Source of the DNA: Pseudomonas lurida
Lineage (GTDB): Bacteria > Pseudomonadota > Gammaproteobacteria > Pseudomonadales > Pseudomonadaceae
Reading direction: 5' to 3'
NCBI RefSeq assembly: GCF_013522705.1
Contig: NZ_JAAMRE010000008.1
Coordinates: 1 to 64,000 of the forward strand
Length of the DNA stretch: 64,000 bases
The first letter of the stretch is position 1. Each line of letters begins with the position of its first letter. This document shows positions 19,384 through 28,529 of this stretch, one piece after another. A program made the translations under genes and the position numbers. The notes below the pieces were generated by a model. That model was given only the letters and a program-made list of their open reading frames with translations. It had not been told where the DNA came from and ran no database searches.

Positions 19384-19773
19384 ATGACCGCTGCCCGCCT
19401 GCTTCTCCCCTTGAGCCTTGCCCTGCTGACCGCGTGTGCCAGCGCGCCGAAGCAAAACGTCAGCGTGGACAATCAGAGCGCCTGCCCGCTTCAGCTGAAA
19501 AGCGGACAAAACCTGATCCTCACCCTGCCCAGCAACCCCACCACCGGTTATCGCTGGGCCATCCAGGATTCAGCCGGCGGGGTGTTGCGCGCACTGAGTC
19601 CCGAGGTCTATAGCAGCAGCGAATCCGGGGTGATCGGCGGGGGCGGCCAATCGACGTGGCGCTTCCAGGCCTTCGCACCGGGCCAGGGCCGTTTGCGCCT
19701 GACTTCCCAGCAACCCTGGGAGCCCGAAGCCGAGCCCGTCGAGAGCTTCGACTGCGCCATTACGGTCAACTGA
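19384..19773 (+). CDS. icp: Chagasin-family inhibitor of cysteine peptidase, lipoprotein
   Basis: The 129-residue product has a lipoprotein signal ending in LLTAC. Three loops typical of chagasin/ICP inhibitors follow: NPTTGYRW, GGGGQSTWRF and QQPWEP, which insert into the active-site cleft of papain-like peptidases. It would sit on the envelope as a lipoprotein and block a secreted or host cysteine peptidase. ATG 19384 is chosen because the signal begins there. The stop is followed after one base by the next ATG, so icp and the YhhN gene are co-transcribed. The order asrA-icp-yhhN is as in P. aeruginosa. Confidence 0.88.
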   Translation: MTAARLLLPLSLALLTACASAPKQNVSVDNQSACPLQLKSGQNLILTLPSNPTTGYRWAIQDSAGGVLRALSPEVYSSSESGVIGGGGQSTWRFQAFAPGQGRLRLTSQQPWEPEAEPVESFDCAITVN

Positions 19774-19774
19774 C

Positions 19775-20431
19775 ATGCCTTGGCTGATTCTCGCGCTGAT
19801 GGGCGCCGGCACCTTTATCTACGGCCTGACCACTCACGCCACACTGTTGTGTCTGCTGGTCAAGCCGTTGCCGGTGCTGGCGCTGTTGGGCTGGCTGCAT
19901 GATGCGCCACCCACCGACTATCGACGCTGGATCAGCCTGGGACTGATTTTTTCGCTGCTGGGCGATGTACTGCTGGCCTGGCCGGGAGACCTGTTTATCT
20001 TTGGCCTGGGCGCGTTTTTGCTGGCGCATCTGGCGTACCTCAAGGCTTATTTCAGCGATTGCCGGCGTCTGGCGCTGCTGCCGTTGATCCTCGCGCTGGG
20101 CGTGGGCGCCGTGTTGCTGAGCATCCTGATTGGCCACGGCCTGGGCGACCTGCTGGTGCCGGTGGTGGTCTACGCCCTGGTGATCAGCGCCATGCTCTGG
20201 CGCGCGCTGGCCCGCTTGGGCAGCGATGTGCCCAAGCGTTCGGCGCTGCTCGCCGCGGCGGGGGCGACATCCTTTGTGTTTTCCGACACGCTGATCGGCA
20301 TCAATCGTTTCGTGGTGGCGTTTGAGGCAGCTCCCTATTTGTTGATTGCAACCTATTGGCTGGGCCAGTGGGGCATCACGGCCTCGGCTTTCCATCAGAC
20401 AACCCGCGCATCCGCTGACCAACTTGGCTAA
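19775..20431 (+). CDS. YhhN/TMEM86-family membrane protein (lysoplasmalogenase-like)
   Basis: The 218-residue integral membrane protein has about seven to eight hydrophobic helices and the YhhN-family motifs LLGDVLLAWP and FVFSDTLIGINRF, whose aspartates are the conserved polar residues in the membrane. Vertebrate homologues hydrolyse lysoplasmalogen; the bacterial substrate is not settled. The gene begins one base after the icp stop, so the start is well fixed and translation is probably coupled. Confidence 0.85.
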   Translation: MPWLILALMGAGTFIYGLTTHATLLCLLVKPLPVLALLGWLHDAPPTDYRRWISLGLIFSLLGDVLLAWPGDLFIFGLGAFLLAHLAYLKAYFSDCRRLALLPLILALGVGAVLLSILIGHGLGDLLVPVVVYALVISAMLWRALARLGSDVPKRSALLAAAGATSFVFSDTLIGINRFVVAFEAAPYLLIATYWLGQWGITASAFHQTTRASADQLG

Positions 20432-20467
20432 AATGCCGGCCTTTCCCCCATCGTCGCCGGAACAACC

Positions 20468-21211
20468 GTGAGCCAAGAACCCGATCGCCTATTCGCCCAG
20501 CCCCTTCCCCAGGTGCCGGACTTCGCCTTTAACGAGGACGTGGTGCGGGTGTTCCCCGACATGATCAAGCGTTCGGTGCCCGGTTACCCGACCATCGTCG
20601 AAAACCTCGGCGTGCTGGCCGCGCAGTTCGCCCAGCCCCACAGTGTGCTCTACGACCTCGGTTCGTCCCTTGGCGCAGTGACCCAGGCGTTGCGGCGCCA
20701 TGTACGCACCGAGGGTTGCACGGTGATCGCGGTGGATAACTCGGCGGCAATGGTCGAGCGCTGCCGCCAGTACCTCAATGGCCAGGACTCGATGTTTCAG
20801 GAGTTGCTGCCGGTGGAGGTGGTCGAGGGCGATATTCTCGCGCTGCAATTCCAGCCGGCCTCGGTGGTGGCGCTGAACTTCACCTTGCAGTTCATCGCGC
20901 CCGAGGAGCGCCTGGCATTGCTCGGGCGTATCCGTCAGGCGCTGCTGCCCGGCGGGGCGCTGATCCTCTCGGAAAAACTGCGCTTCAATGACCTTGAAGA
21001 ACACGCGCTGCTCACCGACCTGCACGTCGCGTTCAAACGCGCCAACGGCTACAGCGAACTGGAAATTGCCCAGAAGCGCAGCGCCATCGAAAACGTCATG
21101 AAACCCGACAGCCTCGAAGAACACCGCGAACGCCTGTTGGCGGCCGGATTCTCGAAAGTGGTGCCGTGGTTCCAGTGTCTTAACTTTGCCTCGTTGATTG
21201 CCTTGCCATGA
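20468..21211 (+). CDS. cmoA: Carboxy-S-adenosyl-L-methionine synthase CmoA
   Basis: The 247-residue Rossmann-fold enzyme has [18 protein letters not shown] as its SAM-binding loop and [10 protein letters not shown] further on. CmoA converts SAM and prephenate to carboxy-SAM, used by CmoB to make 5-carboxymethoxyuridine at the wobble base of certain tRNAs. The start is GTG at 20468. The stop overlaps the cmoB ATG by four bases, giving the usual cmoAB pair. Confidence 0.95.
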   Translation: MSQEPDRLFAQPLPQVPDFAFNEDVVRVFPDMIKRSVPGYPTIVENLGVLAAQFAQPHSVLYDLGSSLGAVTQALRRHVRTEGCTVIAVDNSAAMVERCRQYLNGQDSMFQELLPVEVVEGDILALQFQPASVVALNFTLQFIAPEERLALLGRIRQALLPGGALILSEKLRFNDLEEHALLTDLHVAFKRANGYSELEIAQKRSAIENVMKPDSLEEHRERLLAAGFSKVVPWFQCLNFASLIALP

Positions 21212-22164
21212 TTGATTTGTCCCCCCTCGCCCGCCATCTGGTCGGCACTCCCCTGGCCGTCTGGGCTCAGGGCCTGCAGGCGCAGCTCGACAGCAAGATG
21301 GAGAAGGGGCATGGCGACCTTGCGCGCTGGCAAAGTGCGTTGGATGCGCTGCCAGAGCTCCAGCCCAGCCAAGTCGACTTGCTCAATGGCCTGACCCTGG
21401 ACGCCGATTGCGACGACGCCACCCGCGCACAGATGCACACCGCGCTGATGGGCCTGAGCCCGTGGCGCAAAGGCCCGTTCCATTTGTTCGGCGTGCATGT
21501 GGACACCGAATGGCGCTCGGACTGGAAGTGGTCGCGCGTTGCTCCGCACCTGGACCTCAAGGGCAAACGCATCCTCGATGTCGGTTGCGGCAACGGTTAC
21601 TACATGTGGCGCATGCTCGGTGCCGGCGCCGACAGCGTGATCGGCGTGGACCCCAACTGGCTGTTCTTCTGTCAGTTCCAGGCTGTGCAGCGCTATCTGT
21701 CCGAGCCCAGGGCCTGGCACCTGCCGTTCCCCTTCGAAGACCTGCCGGCGAACCTGGAAGGCTTCGACACGGTGTTTTCCATGGGCGTGTTCTACCACCG
21801 TCGCTCACCCATCGAGCATTTGCTGGCGCTGAAGGACACCCTGGTCAAGGGCGGCGAGCTGGTGCTCGAAACATTGGTGGTGGAAGGCGATCAGCAACAG
21901 GTGCTGGTGCCGGAAGACCGTTATGCGCAGATGCGTAACGTGTGGTTCCTGCCGTCGGTACCGGCATTGATGCTTTGGCTGCGGCGTGCCGGGTTCAGTG
22001 ATGTGCGGTGTGTGGATGTGAGTGTGACCACGGTGCAGGAACAGCGTGGGACGGAATGGATGAAGTATCAATCCCTCAGCGATTTCCTCGATCCGGATGA
22101 TCACAGCAAGACGATTGAAGGGCTGCCGGCGCCTATGCGGGCCGTCATCATCGCCAAAAAGTAA
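21208..22164 (+). CDS. cmoB: tRNA U34 carboxymethyltransferase CmoB
   Basis: The 318-residue methyltransferase-fold protein has [18 protein letters not shown] (about 129-146) and [15 protein letters not shown], both typical of CmoB. It transfers the carboxymethyl group from carboxy-SAM to 5-hydroxyuridine 34 of tRNA. It overlaps cmoA by ATGA and so shares its transcript. The REPIN behind it closes the unit against the convergent tadA. Confidence 0.95.
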   Translation: MIDLSPLARHLVGTPLAVWAQGLQAQLDSKMEKGHGDLARWQSALDALPELQPSQVDLLNGLTLDADCDDATRAQMHTALMGLSPWRKGPFHLFGVHVDTEWRSDWKWSRVAPHLDLKGKRILDVGCGNGYYMWRMLGAGADSVIGVDPNWLFFCQFQAVQRYLSEPRAWHLPFPFEDLPANLEGFDTVFSMGVFYHRRSPIEHLLALKDTLVKGGELVLETLVVEGDQQQVLVPEDRYAQMRNVWFLPSVPALMLWLRRAGFSDVRCVDVSVTTVQEQRGTEWMKYQSLSDFLDPDDHSKTIEGLPAPMRAVIIAKK

Positions 22165-22198
22165 GCCCCCGTCCCGCTGGAAAAATGAAGCTCAAAAT

Positions 22199-22288
22199 AT
22201 GGGTGGAGGCTTGCCCCCGATTTCAGAGTGTCGGTCAGCATAGCCTTAGCTGACCCGCCGTCATCGGGGGCAAGCCCCCTCCCACATT
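22199..22288. repeat. REPIN between convergent cmoB and tadA
   Basis: A forward unit (about 22199-22221) and an inverted unit (22263-22288, ATCGGGGGCAAGCCCCCTCCCACA) flank a loop that itself contains the dyad GGTCAGC/GCTGACC. The hairpin lies between two converging genes and may serve both as transcript end. Confidence 0.88.
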
Positions 22289-22304
22289 TGATCTGCTGTG
22301 TTCT

Positions 22305-22802
22305 TTAGAGGGCGGGTTTGGCCCGGCGGGCTTTGAAGAATTCGCTCAGCACCGTGCCGCACTCCTCGGCCAGCACACCGCCTTCAAACAACACCCGATG
22401 ATTCAAAAAACCCTGGGTGAAAAACTGCCCCTGGCTTTGCACAATCCCGGCCTTGGGCTCCAACGCGCCATACACCACCCGCGCGATGCGTGAATGCACG
22501 ATCAGCCCGGCGCACATGCTGCACGGTTCCAGGGTCACGTACAGCGTACTGCCCGGCAGGCGGTAGTTGCTGACAGCTTGCGCGGCGGCGCGGATGGCGA
22601 CCATCTCGGCATGCGCGCTGGGGTCGTGGGTGCTGATGGGGCAGTTGAAACCACGCCCGATGATTTCGCCGTCCTGCACCAGCACCGCGCCGACCGGCAC
22701 TTCACCCAGCGCCGCGCCTTGGGCGGCGAGGGCCAGGGCTTGGCGCATGAAGTCCTGGTCACGGCTGCGGTCGATGATTGCGATGGGGCGAAACTGGCGC
22801 AT
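22305..22802 (-). CDS. tadA: tRNA-specific adenosine deaminase TadA
   Basis: The 165-residue deaminase has zinc ligands His64 and Cys94/Cys97 (HAE at 64-66, PCSMC at 93-97) and the catalytic Glu66. TadA converts wobble adenosine 34 of tRNA-Arg to inosine and is essential in most bacteria. The ATG at 22802 overlaps the multicopper-oxidase stop by one base (TGATG), which fixes the start. Coupling of an essential tRNA enzyme to an exported oxidase appears to be positional rather than functional. Confidence 0.93.
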   Translation of the reverse strand: MRQFRPIAIIDRSRDQDFMRQALALAAQGAALGEVPVGAVLVQDGEIIGRGFNCPISTHDPSAHAEMVAIRAAAQAVSNYRLPGSTLYVTLEPCSMCAGLIVHSRIARVVYGALEPKAGIVQSQGQFFTQGFLNHRVLFEGGVLAEECGTVLSEFFKARRAKPAL

Positions 22803-24184
22803 CACGCCACCTCGATGGCGGCCATCAGGCCGGTTTCCATATGGTCGATCACGTGGCAGTGGAACATCCACACCCCTGGGTTATCCGCCACCAGCGCTAC
22901 GCGGGCGCGTTCGTTTTTGCCCAGCAGGTAGGTGTCGGTGAAGTACGGGATCACCTTGTGGCGGTTCGAGGCGATCACCTTGAAGCTCATGCCGTGCAGG
23001 TGGATGGGGTGCTGGTACTGGGTCATGTTCTTCAATTCGAAAATGTAGCTCTTGCCCTTTTCCAGCCTGGCGATCGGGCGGTCGGCGCAGGTCTTGTCGG
23101 TGATGTCCCAGGCCTGCCCGTTGATCTGCCACAGGCTCGGCGGCTTGCCGTTGTCGACATTGACCGAGACCGAACCGACCCACTCGAAATTGAAGTTGAG
23201 CTTTTCGGCATTGGCCAGGTCCGGCTCGCTGATCGGGTTGGCGGGCAACGCCGCGGGCCACTCGGCGGGCGCGTCGGAGCCAGGCACCGAACGAAAGGTG
23301 CCCAGGCGCACCGGGCCGTTGCGGATCGACAGTTCTTCACCCGCCGGCGGCGCCTTGATTGCCAGGCAGATGCGCATGCCCGGGCCCAACCAGTATTCCT
23401 TGCCCAGCGGGCGCGGTTCGACGGGATTGCCGTCCAGCGCGTAGATCCGTGCTTCGACGTCGGGAATATTGATGCGATAGGTCAGGGTGTTATCGAGGTT
23501 GAGCAGGCGCACGCGGGTAATCTGCCCGGCCGGCAGATCGATCACCGCCTGGGACACGCCATTGATCGTCGACAAGCGCCCGGCCGTACCGCCACGCGCG
23601 GCCTCACGGGGAATGCTGAAAGCGACAAAGGCGCCCTCGTCATCCACGTGCCAGCTTTTCAGGCTCAGGGTGCGTTCGTGCTTGAAACCGGTGGGTTCGC
23701 GCTCTTCGATGATCAACGGCCCGACCAGGCCCCGGCCAAGTTCTTCGCTGCTGTTGACGTGGGGGTGGTACCAGTAGCTGCCAGCGTCGGGCACGCGGAA
23801 TATGTAGTCGAAATATTCGCCGGGCAGCACTGGCAACTGCGAGACGTAGGGTACCCCGTCCATTTCCAGCGGCAGGCGGATACCGTGCCAGTGGATGGTG
23901 GTGGCGACCGGCAGATGGTTGATAAAGCGCACCCGCAACCACTCACCCTGGCGCACACGCAACTCGGTGCCCGGCGCCGATGGGCCGAACGCCCAGGCTT
24001 GAGTCTTGTGTCCCGGCACCAGCTCAACATCCAACGGTGCCGCGATCAGTTCGTAATCGTGCCCCGCTTCGGCCTCGGCGACTTTCCCCAGCCAGTAGCG
24101 GTAGGCCCCACCGGCACCGACGCCCACTACGGCCAGGCCTGCCAGGCCACCCAGGATTTGTCGACGGGAAAAGGATCGGGACAC
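22802..24184 (-). CDS. Tat-exported multicopper oxidase
   Basis: From GTG 24184, with GAGG five bases upstream, the protein has 460 residues. It opens with a twin-arginine signal, FSRRQIL, and a hydrophobic stretch. All four copper-ligand groups are present: HWH (98-100), HPH (140-142), HPIHLHG, and HCHVIDHME at 442-450, whose Cys, His and Met form the type 1 site. This suits a laccase- or CueO-like oxidase in the periplasm. It lacks the methionine-rich loop of CueO, so a copper-detoxifying role is less clear. It is co-transcribed with tadA. Confidence 0.88.
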   Translation of the reverse strand: MSRSFSRRQILGGLAGLAVVGVGAGGAYRYWLGKVAEAEAGHDYELIAAPLDVELVPGHKTQAWAFGPSAPGTELRVRQGEWLRVRFINHLPVATTIHWHGIRLPLEMDGVPYVSQLPVLPGEYFDYIFRVPDAGSYWYHPHVNSSEELGRGLVGPLIIEEREPTGFKHERTLSLKSWHVDDEGAFVAFSIPREAARGGTAGRLSTINGVSQAVIDLPAGQITRVRLLNLDNTLTYRINIPDVEARIYALDGNPVEPRPLGKEYWLGPGMRICLAIKAPPAGEELSIRNGPVRLGTFRSVPGSDAPAEWPAALPANPISEPDLANAEKLNFNFEWVGSVSVNVDNGKPPSLWQINGQAWDITDKTCADRPIARLEKGKSYIFELKNMTQYQHPIHLHGMSFKVIASNRHKVIPYFTDTYLLGKNERARVALVADNPGVWMFHCHVIDHMETGLMAAIEVA

Positions 24185-24270
24185 AACAACCTCACGTATC
24201 GGCCGCAGGCATGTGGCCTGCAAAGGGCAGATACGATACACCTGCGCGGGCTAAACAGTAAGGGTTCTCA

Positions 24271-24294
24271 TGTGGGAGGTGACGCCCTCCCACA
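24271..24294. repeat. Short REP-derived hairpin
   Basis: TGTGGGAGG and CCTCCCACA form a stem with a six-base loop between the pdxJ stop and the oxidase promoter region. It looks like a solo, shortened REP copy and may end the pdxJ transcript. Confidence 0.6.
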
Positions 24295-24311
24295 TTGCAG
24301 CTTGGCTGTTT

Positions 24312-25055
24312 TTAGTGCTTGGCGGCGGCCAGGATCAGGGCCTTCATTTCGGCAACCGCGCCTTTGAAGCCGACGAACAGCGCGTGGGCCACCAGGGCAT
24401 GGCCGATGTTCAGTTCGTTGATGCCCTTGATCGCGGCGACGGCCTCGACGTTGTGGTAGTGCAAGCCGTGACCGGCATTGACGATCAAGCCTTCATTGAG
24501 ACCGCAGTTCACGCCTTCGATAATGCGTTGCAGCTCGTCTGCGACCTCTGTCGGCGTGGTGGCATCGGCGTAGCGGCCAGTATGCAGTTCGATGGCGGGC
24601 GCGCCGACGCGGCGCGAGGCCTCGATCTGGCGCGGGTCGGCGTCGATAAACAACGACACTTCGCTGCCGATCTTCGACAAACGCTGCACCGCCGCCTTGA
24701 TCCGCGCTTCCTGGCCCGCCACATCCAGGCCGCCCTCGGTGGTCAGTTCCTGGCGGGTTTCCGGCACCAGGCAGATATGCGCCGGACGAATGCGCTCGGC
24801 GAACGCCATCATTTCTTCGGTAACGCCCATCTCGAAATTCATACGGGTTTGCAGCACATCCTTAAGCAGCAGCACATCGCGCTCCTGAATGTGGCGGCGG
24901 TCTTCGCGCAGGTGCACGGTGATGCCGTCGGCGCCCGCTTCTTCGGCGTCCAGCGCGGCCTTGACCGGATCCGGGTAGCGCGTGCCCCGGGCCTGGCGCA
25001 GGGTAGCGACGTGGTCGATGTTGACGCCAAGAAGAATGCGATTGCTGGTGGTCAC
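24312..25055 (-). CDS. pdxJ: Pyridoxine 5'-phosphate synthase PdxJ
   Basis: The 247-residue TIM-barrel enzyme has [18 protein letters not shown] at the start, HLREDRRHI, and [13 protein letters not shown] segments (here [12 protein letters not shown]). It condenses 1-deoxyxylulose 5-phosphate with 3-amino-2-oxopropyl phosphate to make pyridoxine 5'-phosphate. The GTG start at 25055 follows AGGAGC with seven-base spacing; upstream ATG frames lack a site. It is last in the lepA-lepB-rnc-era-recO series, 52 bp behind recO. Confidence 0.95.
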   Translation of the reverse strand: MTTSNRILLGVNIDHVATLRQARGTRYPDPVKAALDAEEAGADGITVHLREDRRHIQERDVLLLKDVLQTRMNFEMGVTEEMMAFAERIRPAHICLVPETRQELTTEGGLDVAGQEARIKAAVQRLSKIGSEVSLFIDADPRQIEASRRVGAPAIELHTGRYADATTPTEVADELQRIIEGVNCGLNEGLIVNAGHGLHYHNVEAVAAIKGINELNIGHALVAHALFVGFKGAVAEMKALILAAAKH

Positions 25056-25107
25056 GGAAGCGCTCCTGAAAAGGGGAAAGAAACGCTGCACAGCATACAC
25101 GGGGATG

Positions 25108-25797
25108 TCAGGGCTTTCGAAACAACTCGCGACTGACCAGCGGTCGCCCGCCCAGGTGCACGGCCAGGGCCTGGCGCATCAGGCGCTTGGCGGCGGACAA
25201 GGCGCCGGGCGCGGTCCAGTCGGCTTCGCTCATGGCCAGCAGCTCGGTGCCCTGAAATAGACCGGGTTGCAGCAAGTAGACACGCTCCAGCCCCGCGTCC
25301 ACTTGCAGGCGATACATGCCATCGGCGGCGATGGGGTCGCCGTGCAGGTCGTTGTGCAGTTCGAAGCCGTAGCCCAGGTCGTCGAGCAGGCGCCATTCGA
25401 AGGCGCGCAGCAGCGGCTCCAACGCGCGTCCTTCGGCCAGGGCCAGCAAGGTGGCGGCGTAGTGATCGAAGACCGCCGGGTGCGGGTCTTCGGCGGGCAG
25501 CAGGCGAATCAGCAGCTCATTGAGGTAGAGACCACTGAACAAGGCATCGCCATTGAGCCAGGCCGATGTGCCGACACTTTCCAGGCGGCCGACGTTCTTC
25601 AGCTCGCCCTTGCCGCGAAACTCCACGTCCAACGCCACAAAGGGCCGCGCCAATGTCCCGGCCTTGCCCCGCGCGCTACGCAACACCGCGCGCAGGCGGC
25701 CTTGGGGCGTGAGAAAATCCACCAGCGCGCTGGTCTCGCGGTAGGCACGGCTGTGCAGGACGTAGGCGAGTTGGCTGGGGGGTTGGGATTGGGACAT
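25108..25797 (-). CDS. recO: DNA repair protein RecO
   Basis: The 229-residue protein shows the N-terminal OB fold of RecO ([20 protein letters not shown]) and a helical C-terminal part. RecO loads RecA on SSB-coated single-stranded DNA with RecR and anneals strands. The ATG at 25797 is preferred to one nine codons upstream. A REPIN separates it from era, which could lower its expression relative to the front of the operon. Confidence 0.93.
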   Translation of the reverse strand: MSQSQPPSQLAYVLHSRAYRETSALVDFLTPQGRLRAVLRSARGKAGTLARPFVALDVEFRGKGELKNVGRLESVGTSAWLNGDALFSGLYLNELLIRLLPAEDPHPAVFDHYAATLLALAEGRALEPLLRAFEWRLLDDLGYGFELHNDLHGDPIAADGMYRLQVDAGLERVYLLQPGLFQGTELLAMSEADWTAPGALSAAKRLMRQALAVHLGGRPLVSRELFRKP

Positions 25798-25829
25798 GGG
25801 TTCTCTATCGTGAAAACAACACAAACCTA

Positions 25830-25919
25830 ATGTGGAAGGGGCTTGCCCCCGATGGCGGTGGCTCAGTCACGTATTTATTAACTGATCCACCGCTATCGGA
25901 GGCAAGCCCCCTCCCACAT
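25830..25919. repeat. REPIN between era and recO
   Basis: A forward unit (TGTGGAAGGGGCTTGCCCCCGAT, from 25831) and an inverted unit (ATCGGAGGCAAGCCCCCTCCCACA, ending about 25918) flank a loop with the imperfect dyad GGTGGCTCAGT/ACTGATCCACC. It lies inside an operon and may attenuate or differentially stabilise the era and recO portions. Confidence 0.88.
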
Positions 25920-25938
25920 TTTTGGCCCTGCGGCGTCC

Positions 25939-26841
25939 TTACAGGTCGCCGTAGCCAAGGGAACGCAACGCGCGCTCGTCATCGGACCAGCCGCCTTTCA
26001 CCTTCACCCACAGGTTGAGCATGATTTTGGAGTCGAACAGCAATTCCATGTCCTTGCGCGCTTCGGTGCCGATGCGCTTGATGCGCTCACCCTTGTCGCC
26101 AATGATGATCTTCTTCTGGCCATCGCGCTCCACGAGGATCAGCGCATGGATATGCAGGGTCTTGCCCTGCTGTTTGAATTCTTCAATTTCGACGGTGATC
26201 TGGTAAGGCAGCTCGGCGCCCATCTGGCGCATGATTTTCTCACGCACCAGTTCGGCGGCGAGGAAACGGCTGCTGCGGTCGGTGATCTGGTCTTCCGGGA
26301 AGAAGTGCTCGTTCTCCGGCAGGTGCTCGGCGATCACGCGCTCCAGGGCATCGAGGTTGTGGCCGTGCTGGGCGGAGATCGGGATGATCTGCGCGTTCGG
26401 CAGTTGTTCCTGCAGCCAGCTCAGGTGCGGCATCAGCTCGGCTTTGTCTTCGATGCGGTCGGTCTTGTTCAGCGCGACGATCAACGGGCCGGTGACGTAT
26501 TGCACACGCTCCAGAACCATTTGGTCTTCGTCGGTCCACTTGGTGCGGTCGACCACGAAGATCACCACGTCGACGTCTTTCAACGCCGCCGAAGCGGTTT
26601 TGTTCATATAGCGGTTGAGGGCTTTCTCGCCACCTTTATGCATGCCCGGCGTGTCGACGTAGACCGCTTGCACGTTGCCTTCGGTCTTGATGCCCAGCAT
26701 GTTGTGGCGGGTGGTCTGTGGCTTGCGCGAGGTGATCGCGAGTTTCTGCCCGAGGATGTGGTTGAGCAGCGTGGACTTGCCCACGTTGGGGCGGCCGACG
26801 ATGGCAACATAGCCACAGCGTGTTGCGGTTGAATCAGTCAT
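25939..26841 (-). CDS. era: GTPase Era
   Basis: The 300-residue protein has G1 [11 protein letters not shown]3 DTPGMH, G4 NKTD and a C-terminal KH domain ([18 protein letters not shown]). Era binds the 3' end of 16S rRNA and guides small-subunit maturation. The start overlaps the rnc stop by eight bases, so RNase III and Era are translationally coupled, as in many bacteria. Confidence 0.96.
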   Translation of the reverse strand: MTDSTATRCGYVAIVGRPNVGKSTLLNHILGQKLAITSRKPQTTRHNMLGIKTEGNVQAVYVDTPGMHKGGEKALNRYMNKTASAALKDVDVVIFVVDRTKWTDEDQMVLERVQYVTGPLIVALNKTDRIEDKAELMPHLSWLQEQLPNAQIIPISAQHGHNLDALERVIAEHLPENEHFFPEDQITDRSSRFLAAELVREKIMRQMGAELPYQITVEIEEFKQQGKTLHIHALILVERDGQKKIIIGDKGERIKRIGTEARKDMELLFDSKIMLNLWVKVKGGWSDDERALRSLGYGDL

Positions 26842-27523
26842 GGCCATTCTCCACGCCCAGGGCAATCAGTGCTGCGGCGGCCGCTACCTGTTCGGCAATA
26901 CGACGGCTCACACCCTGACCTCGGCTTTTTTCGTTCAATAAGGTGATTTCACATTCCACGAAGAACACGCGGCAATGGGGCTCGCCCTGGATATCCACCA
27001 CTTCGTAGCGTGGCAGTTCGCACCCGCGCGATTGCAGGAATTCCTGCAGACGGGTCTTGGGGTCTTTGTTGGTGTCGACCAGGGTAAGGCTTTCGATTTC
27101 CGACGTCAGCCACGCGGTAACCCGCTCCTTGGCCGCTTCCATGCCTGCATCCAGGTAGATCGCACCGATCAGCGCCTCGAGGGCATCGGCCAGGATCGAT
27201 TCACGACGAAACCCGCCGCTTTTCAATTCGCCGGAACCCAGGCGCAGATATTCGCCCAAGCCAAAGCCACGAGCCAGTACGGCCAGGGTCTCGCCTTTCA
27301 CCAGGCGTGCGCGCAAACGCGACAGCTGGCCTTCACGGGCTTGAGGGAAACGCTCAAACAGCGCTTCACCGGCAACGAAATTGAGAATGGCATCACCGAG
27401 GAATTCCAGGCGCTCGTTATTGCGCCCGGCGAAACTGCGGTGTGTGAGGGCAAGGACCATCAGTTCCTGGTCCTTGAAGGTGTAACCGAGCTGGCGCTCG
27501 AGACGACTGAGAGAAACGGTCAC
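26834..27523 (-). CDS. rnc: Ribonuclease III
   Basis: The 229-residue enzyme has the signature [13 protein letters not shown] and a C-terminal double-stranded RNA-binding domain ending in [16 protein letters not shown]. It cuts double-stranded RNA in rRNA precursors and mRNA leaders. Translation starts at GTG 27523. Upstream is a 146-bp spacer after lepB; in many pseudomonads a DUF4845 gene lies there, but no such frame is present here. Confidence 0.96.
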   Translation of the reverse strand: MTVSLSRLERQLGYTFKDQELMVLALTHRSFAGRNNERLEFLGDAILNFVAGEALFERFPQAREGQLSRLRARLVKGETLAVLARGFGLGEYLRLGSGELKSGGFRRESILADALEALIGAIYLDAGMEAAKERVTAWLTSEIESLTLVDTNKDPKTRLQEFLQSRGCELPRYEVVDIQGEPHCRVFFVECEITLLNEKSRGQGVSRRIAEQVAAAAALIALGVENGHD

Positions 27524-27642
27524 GGTTTATCCATATTGAGTTGGTGGCACCGGCGGCCATCGACGATTGACGCAGTGTTCAAATTCAAATCCTGGTGGGT
27601 GCTGCCTGAGGCCGGAATTGTCCACGCCCCAGAAAAGCATTC

Positions 27643-27662
27643 GGCGCTGTGTTCACAGCGCC
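27643..27662 (-). promoter_or_regulatory. Stem-loop between lepB and rnc
   Basis: GGCGCTGTG-AA-CACAGCGCC (reverse strand) is a perfect 9-bp stem with a 2-base centre, 8 bp past the lepB stop. A short TTTT follows 6-7 bases later. It could be a weak terminator, a 3' stabiliser or a processing site for RNase III acting on its own message, as known for E. coli rnc. Confidence 0.55.
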
Positions 27663-27669
27663 GTCTGTA

Positions 27670-28524
27670 TTACTTGATCAACCCGACCCGCGAGAAATTC
27701 GGCAGGTGGCTGAGCTTGGGTTCCGGCCAGCTCATCCAGACGGCGAAAGCCTTGCCGACGATATTCTCGTCGGGGACCATGCCCTGGAGCTCCTTGGGAA
27801 TCGTTGCATCATCCCAGTAGCGGCTGTCATTGGAGTTGTCGCGGTTATCGCCCATCATGAAGTAATGGCCGGCCGGTACTTTCCACTGACCTCCCTGCAT
27901 GGTGCGGCTCATGGCCTTGTGCACCAAGTGCTCGGAGTCTGCGCCCAGTTGTTCCTTGTACACGGCGACATCACCCAGTTGCGGGTCGTACGTGGTGCCG
28001 ATCATCTGATCGGTGATCAATTGATCGTTCACGTACAGATGCTTGTCGTGCGTATAGCGAACGGTATCGCCGGGCAAGCCGATCACGCGCTTGATGTAGT
28101 TGACGCTAGGGTCCGCGGGGTAGCGGAACACCATCACATCGCCGCGTTGCGGGTCGCCGACTTCAATGACTTTCTTGTCGATCACCGGCAGGCGAATCCC
28201 GTAGGAAAACTTGTTCACCAGAATGAAGTCGCCCACGTCCAGGGTAGGTTTCATGGACCCCGAAGGGATCTGAAACGGCTCCACCAGGAACGAACGCAGC
28301 ACCAGCACGATGAACAAAACCGGGAAGAACGACTTGCCGTATTCAACCAGCAGGGGCTCTTTGTTCAGCTTCTCGATCACCACGCCATCGGGCTGGCTGA
28401 CGCTGCCCTGATAGGACGCGATAGCCGCCCGACGACGCGGGGCGAAGAACACCAGATCGAGCAACGCCAGGAGGCCGCACACGGCAACGGCGATGACCAG
28501 CAACAGCGGGAAATTTAGCGACAT
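27670..28524 (-). CDS. lepB: Signal peptidase I
   Basis: The 284-residue protein has two N-terminal membrane helices, then the catalytic periplasmic domain with the nucleophile Ser in PSGSMKPTL and the general base Lys in IKRVIGLPGD, plus the GDNRDNSNDSR box. It removes signal peptides from exported proteins at the inner membrane. It starts 5 bp after the lepA stop. Length and motifs are normal for Pseudomonas. Confidence 0.96.
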   Translation of the reverse strand: MSLNFPLLLVIAVAVCGLLALLDLVFFAPRRRAAIASYQGSVSQPDGVVIEKLNKEPLLVEYGKSFFPVLFIVLVLRSFLVEPFQIPSGSMKPTLDVGDFILVNKFSYGIRLPVIDKKVIEVGDPQRGDVMVFRYPADPSVNYIKRVIGLPGDTVRYTHDKHLYVNDQLITDQMIGTTYDPQLGDVAVYKEQLGADSEHLVHKAMSRTMQGGQWKVPAGHYFMMGDNRDNSNDSRYWDDATIPKELQGMVPDENIVGKAFAVWMSWPEPKLSHLPNFSRVGLIK

Positions 28525-28529
28525 AGGAC

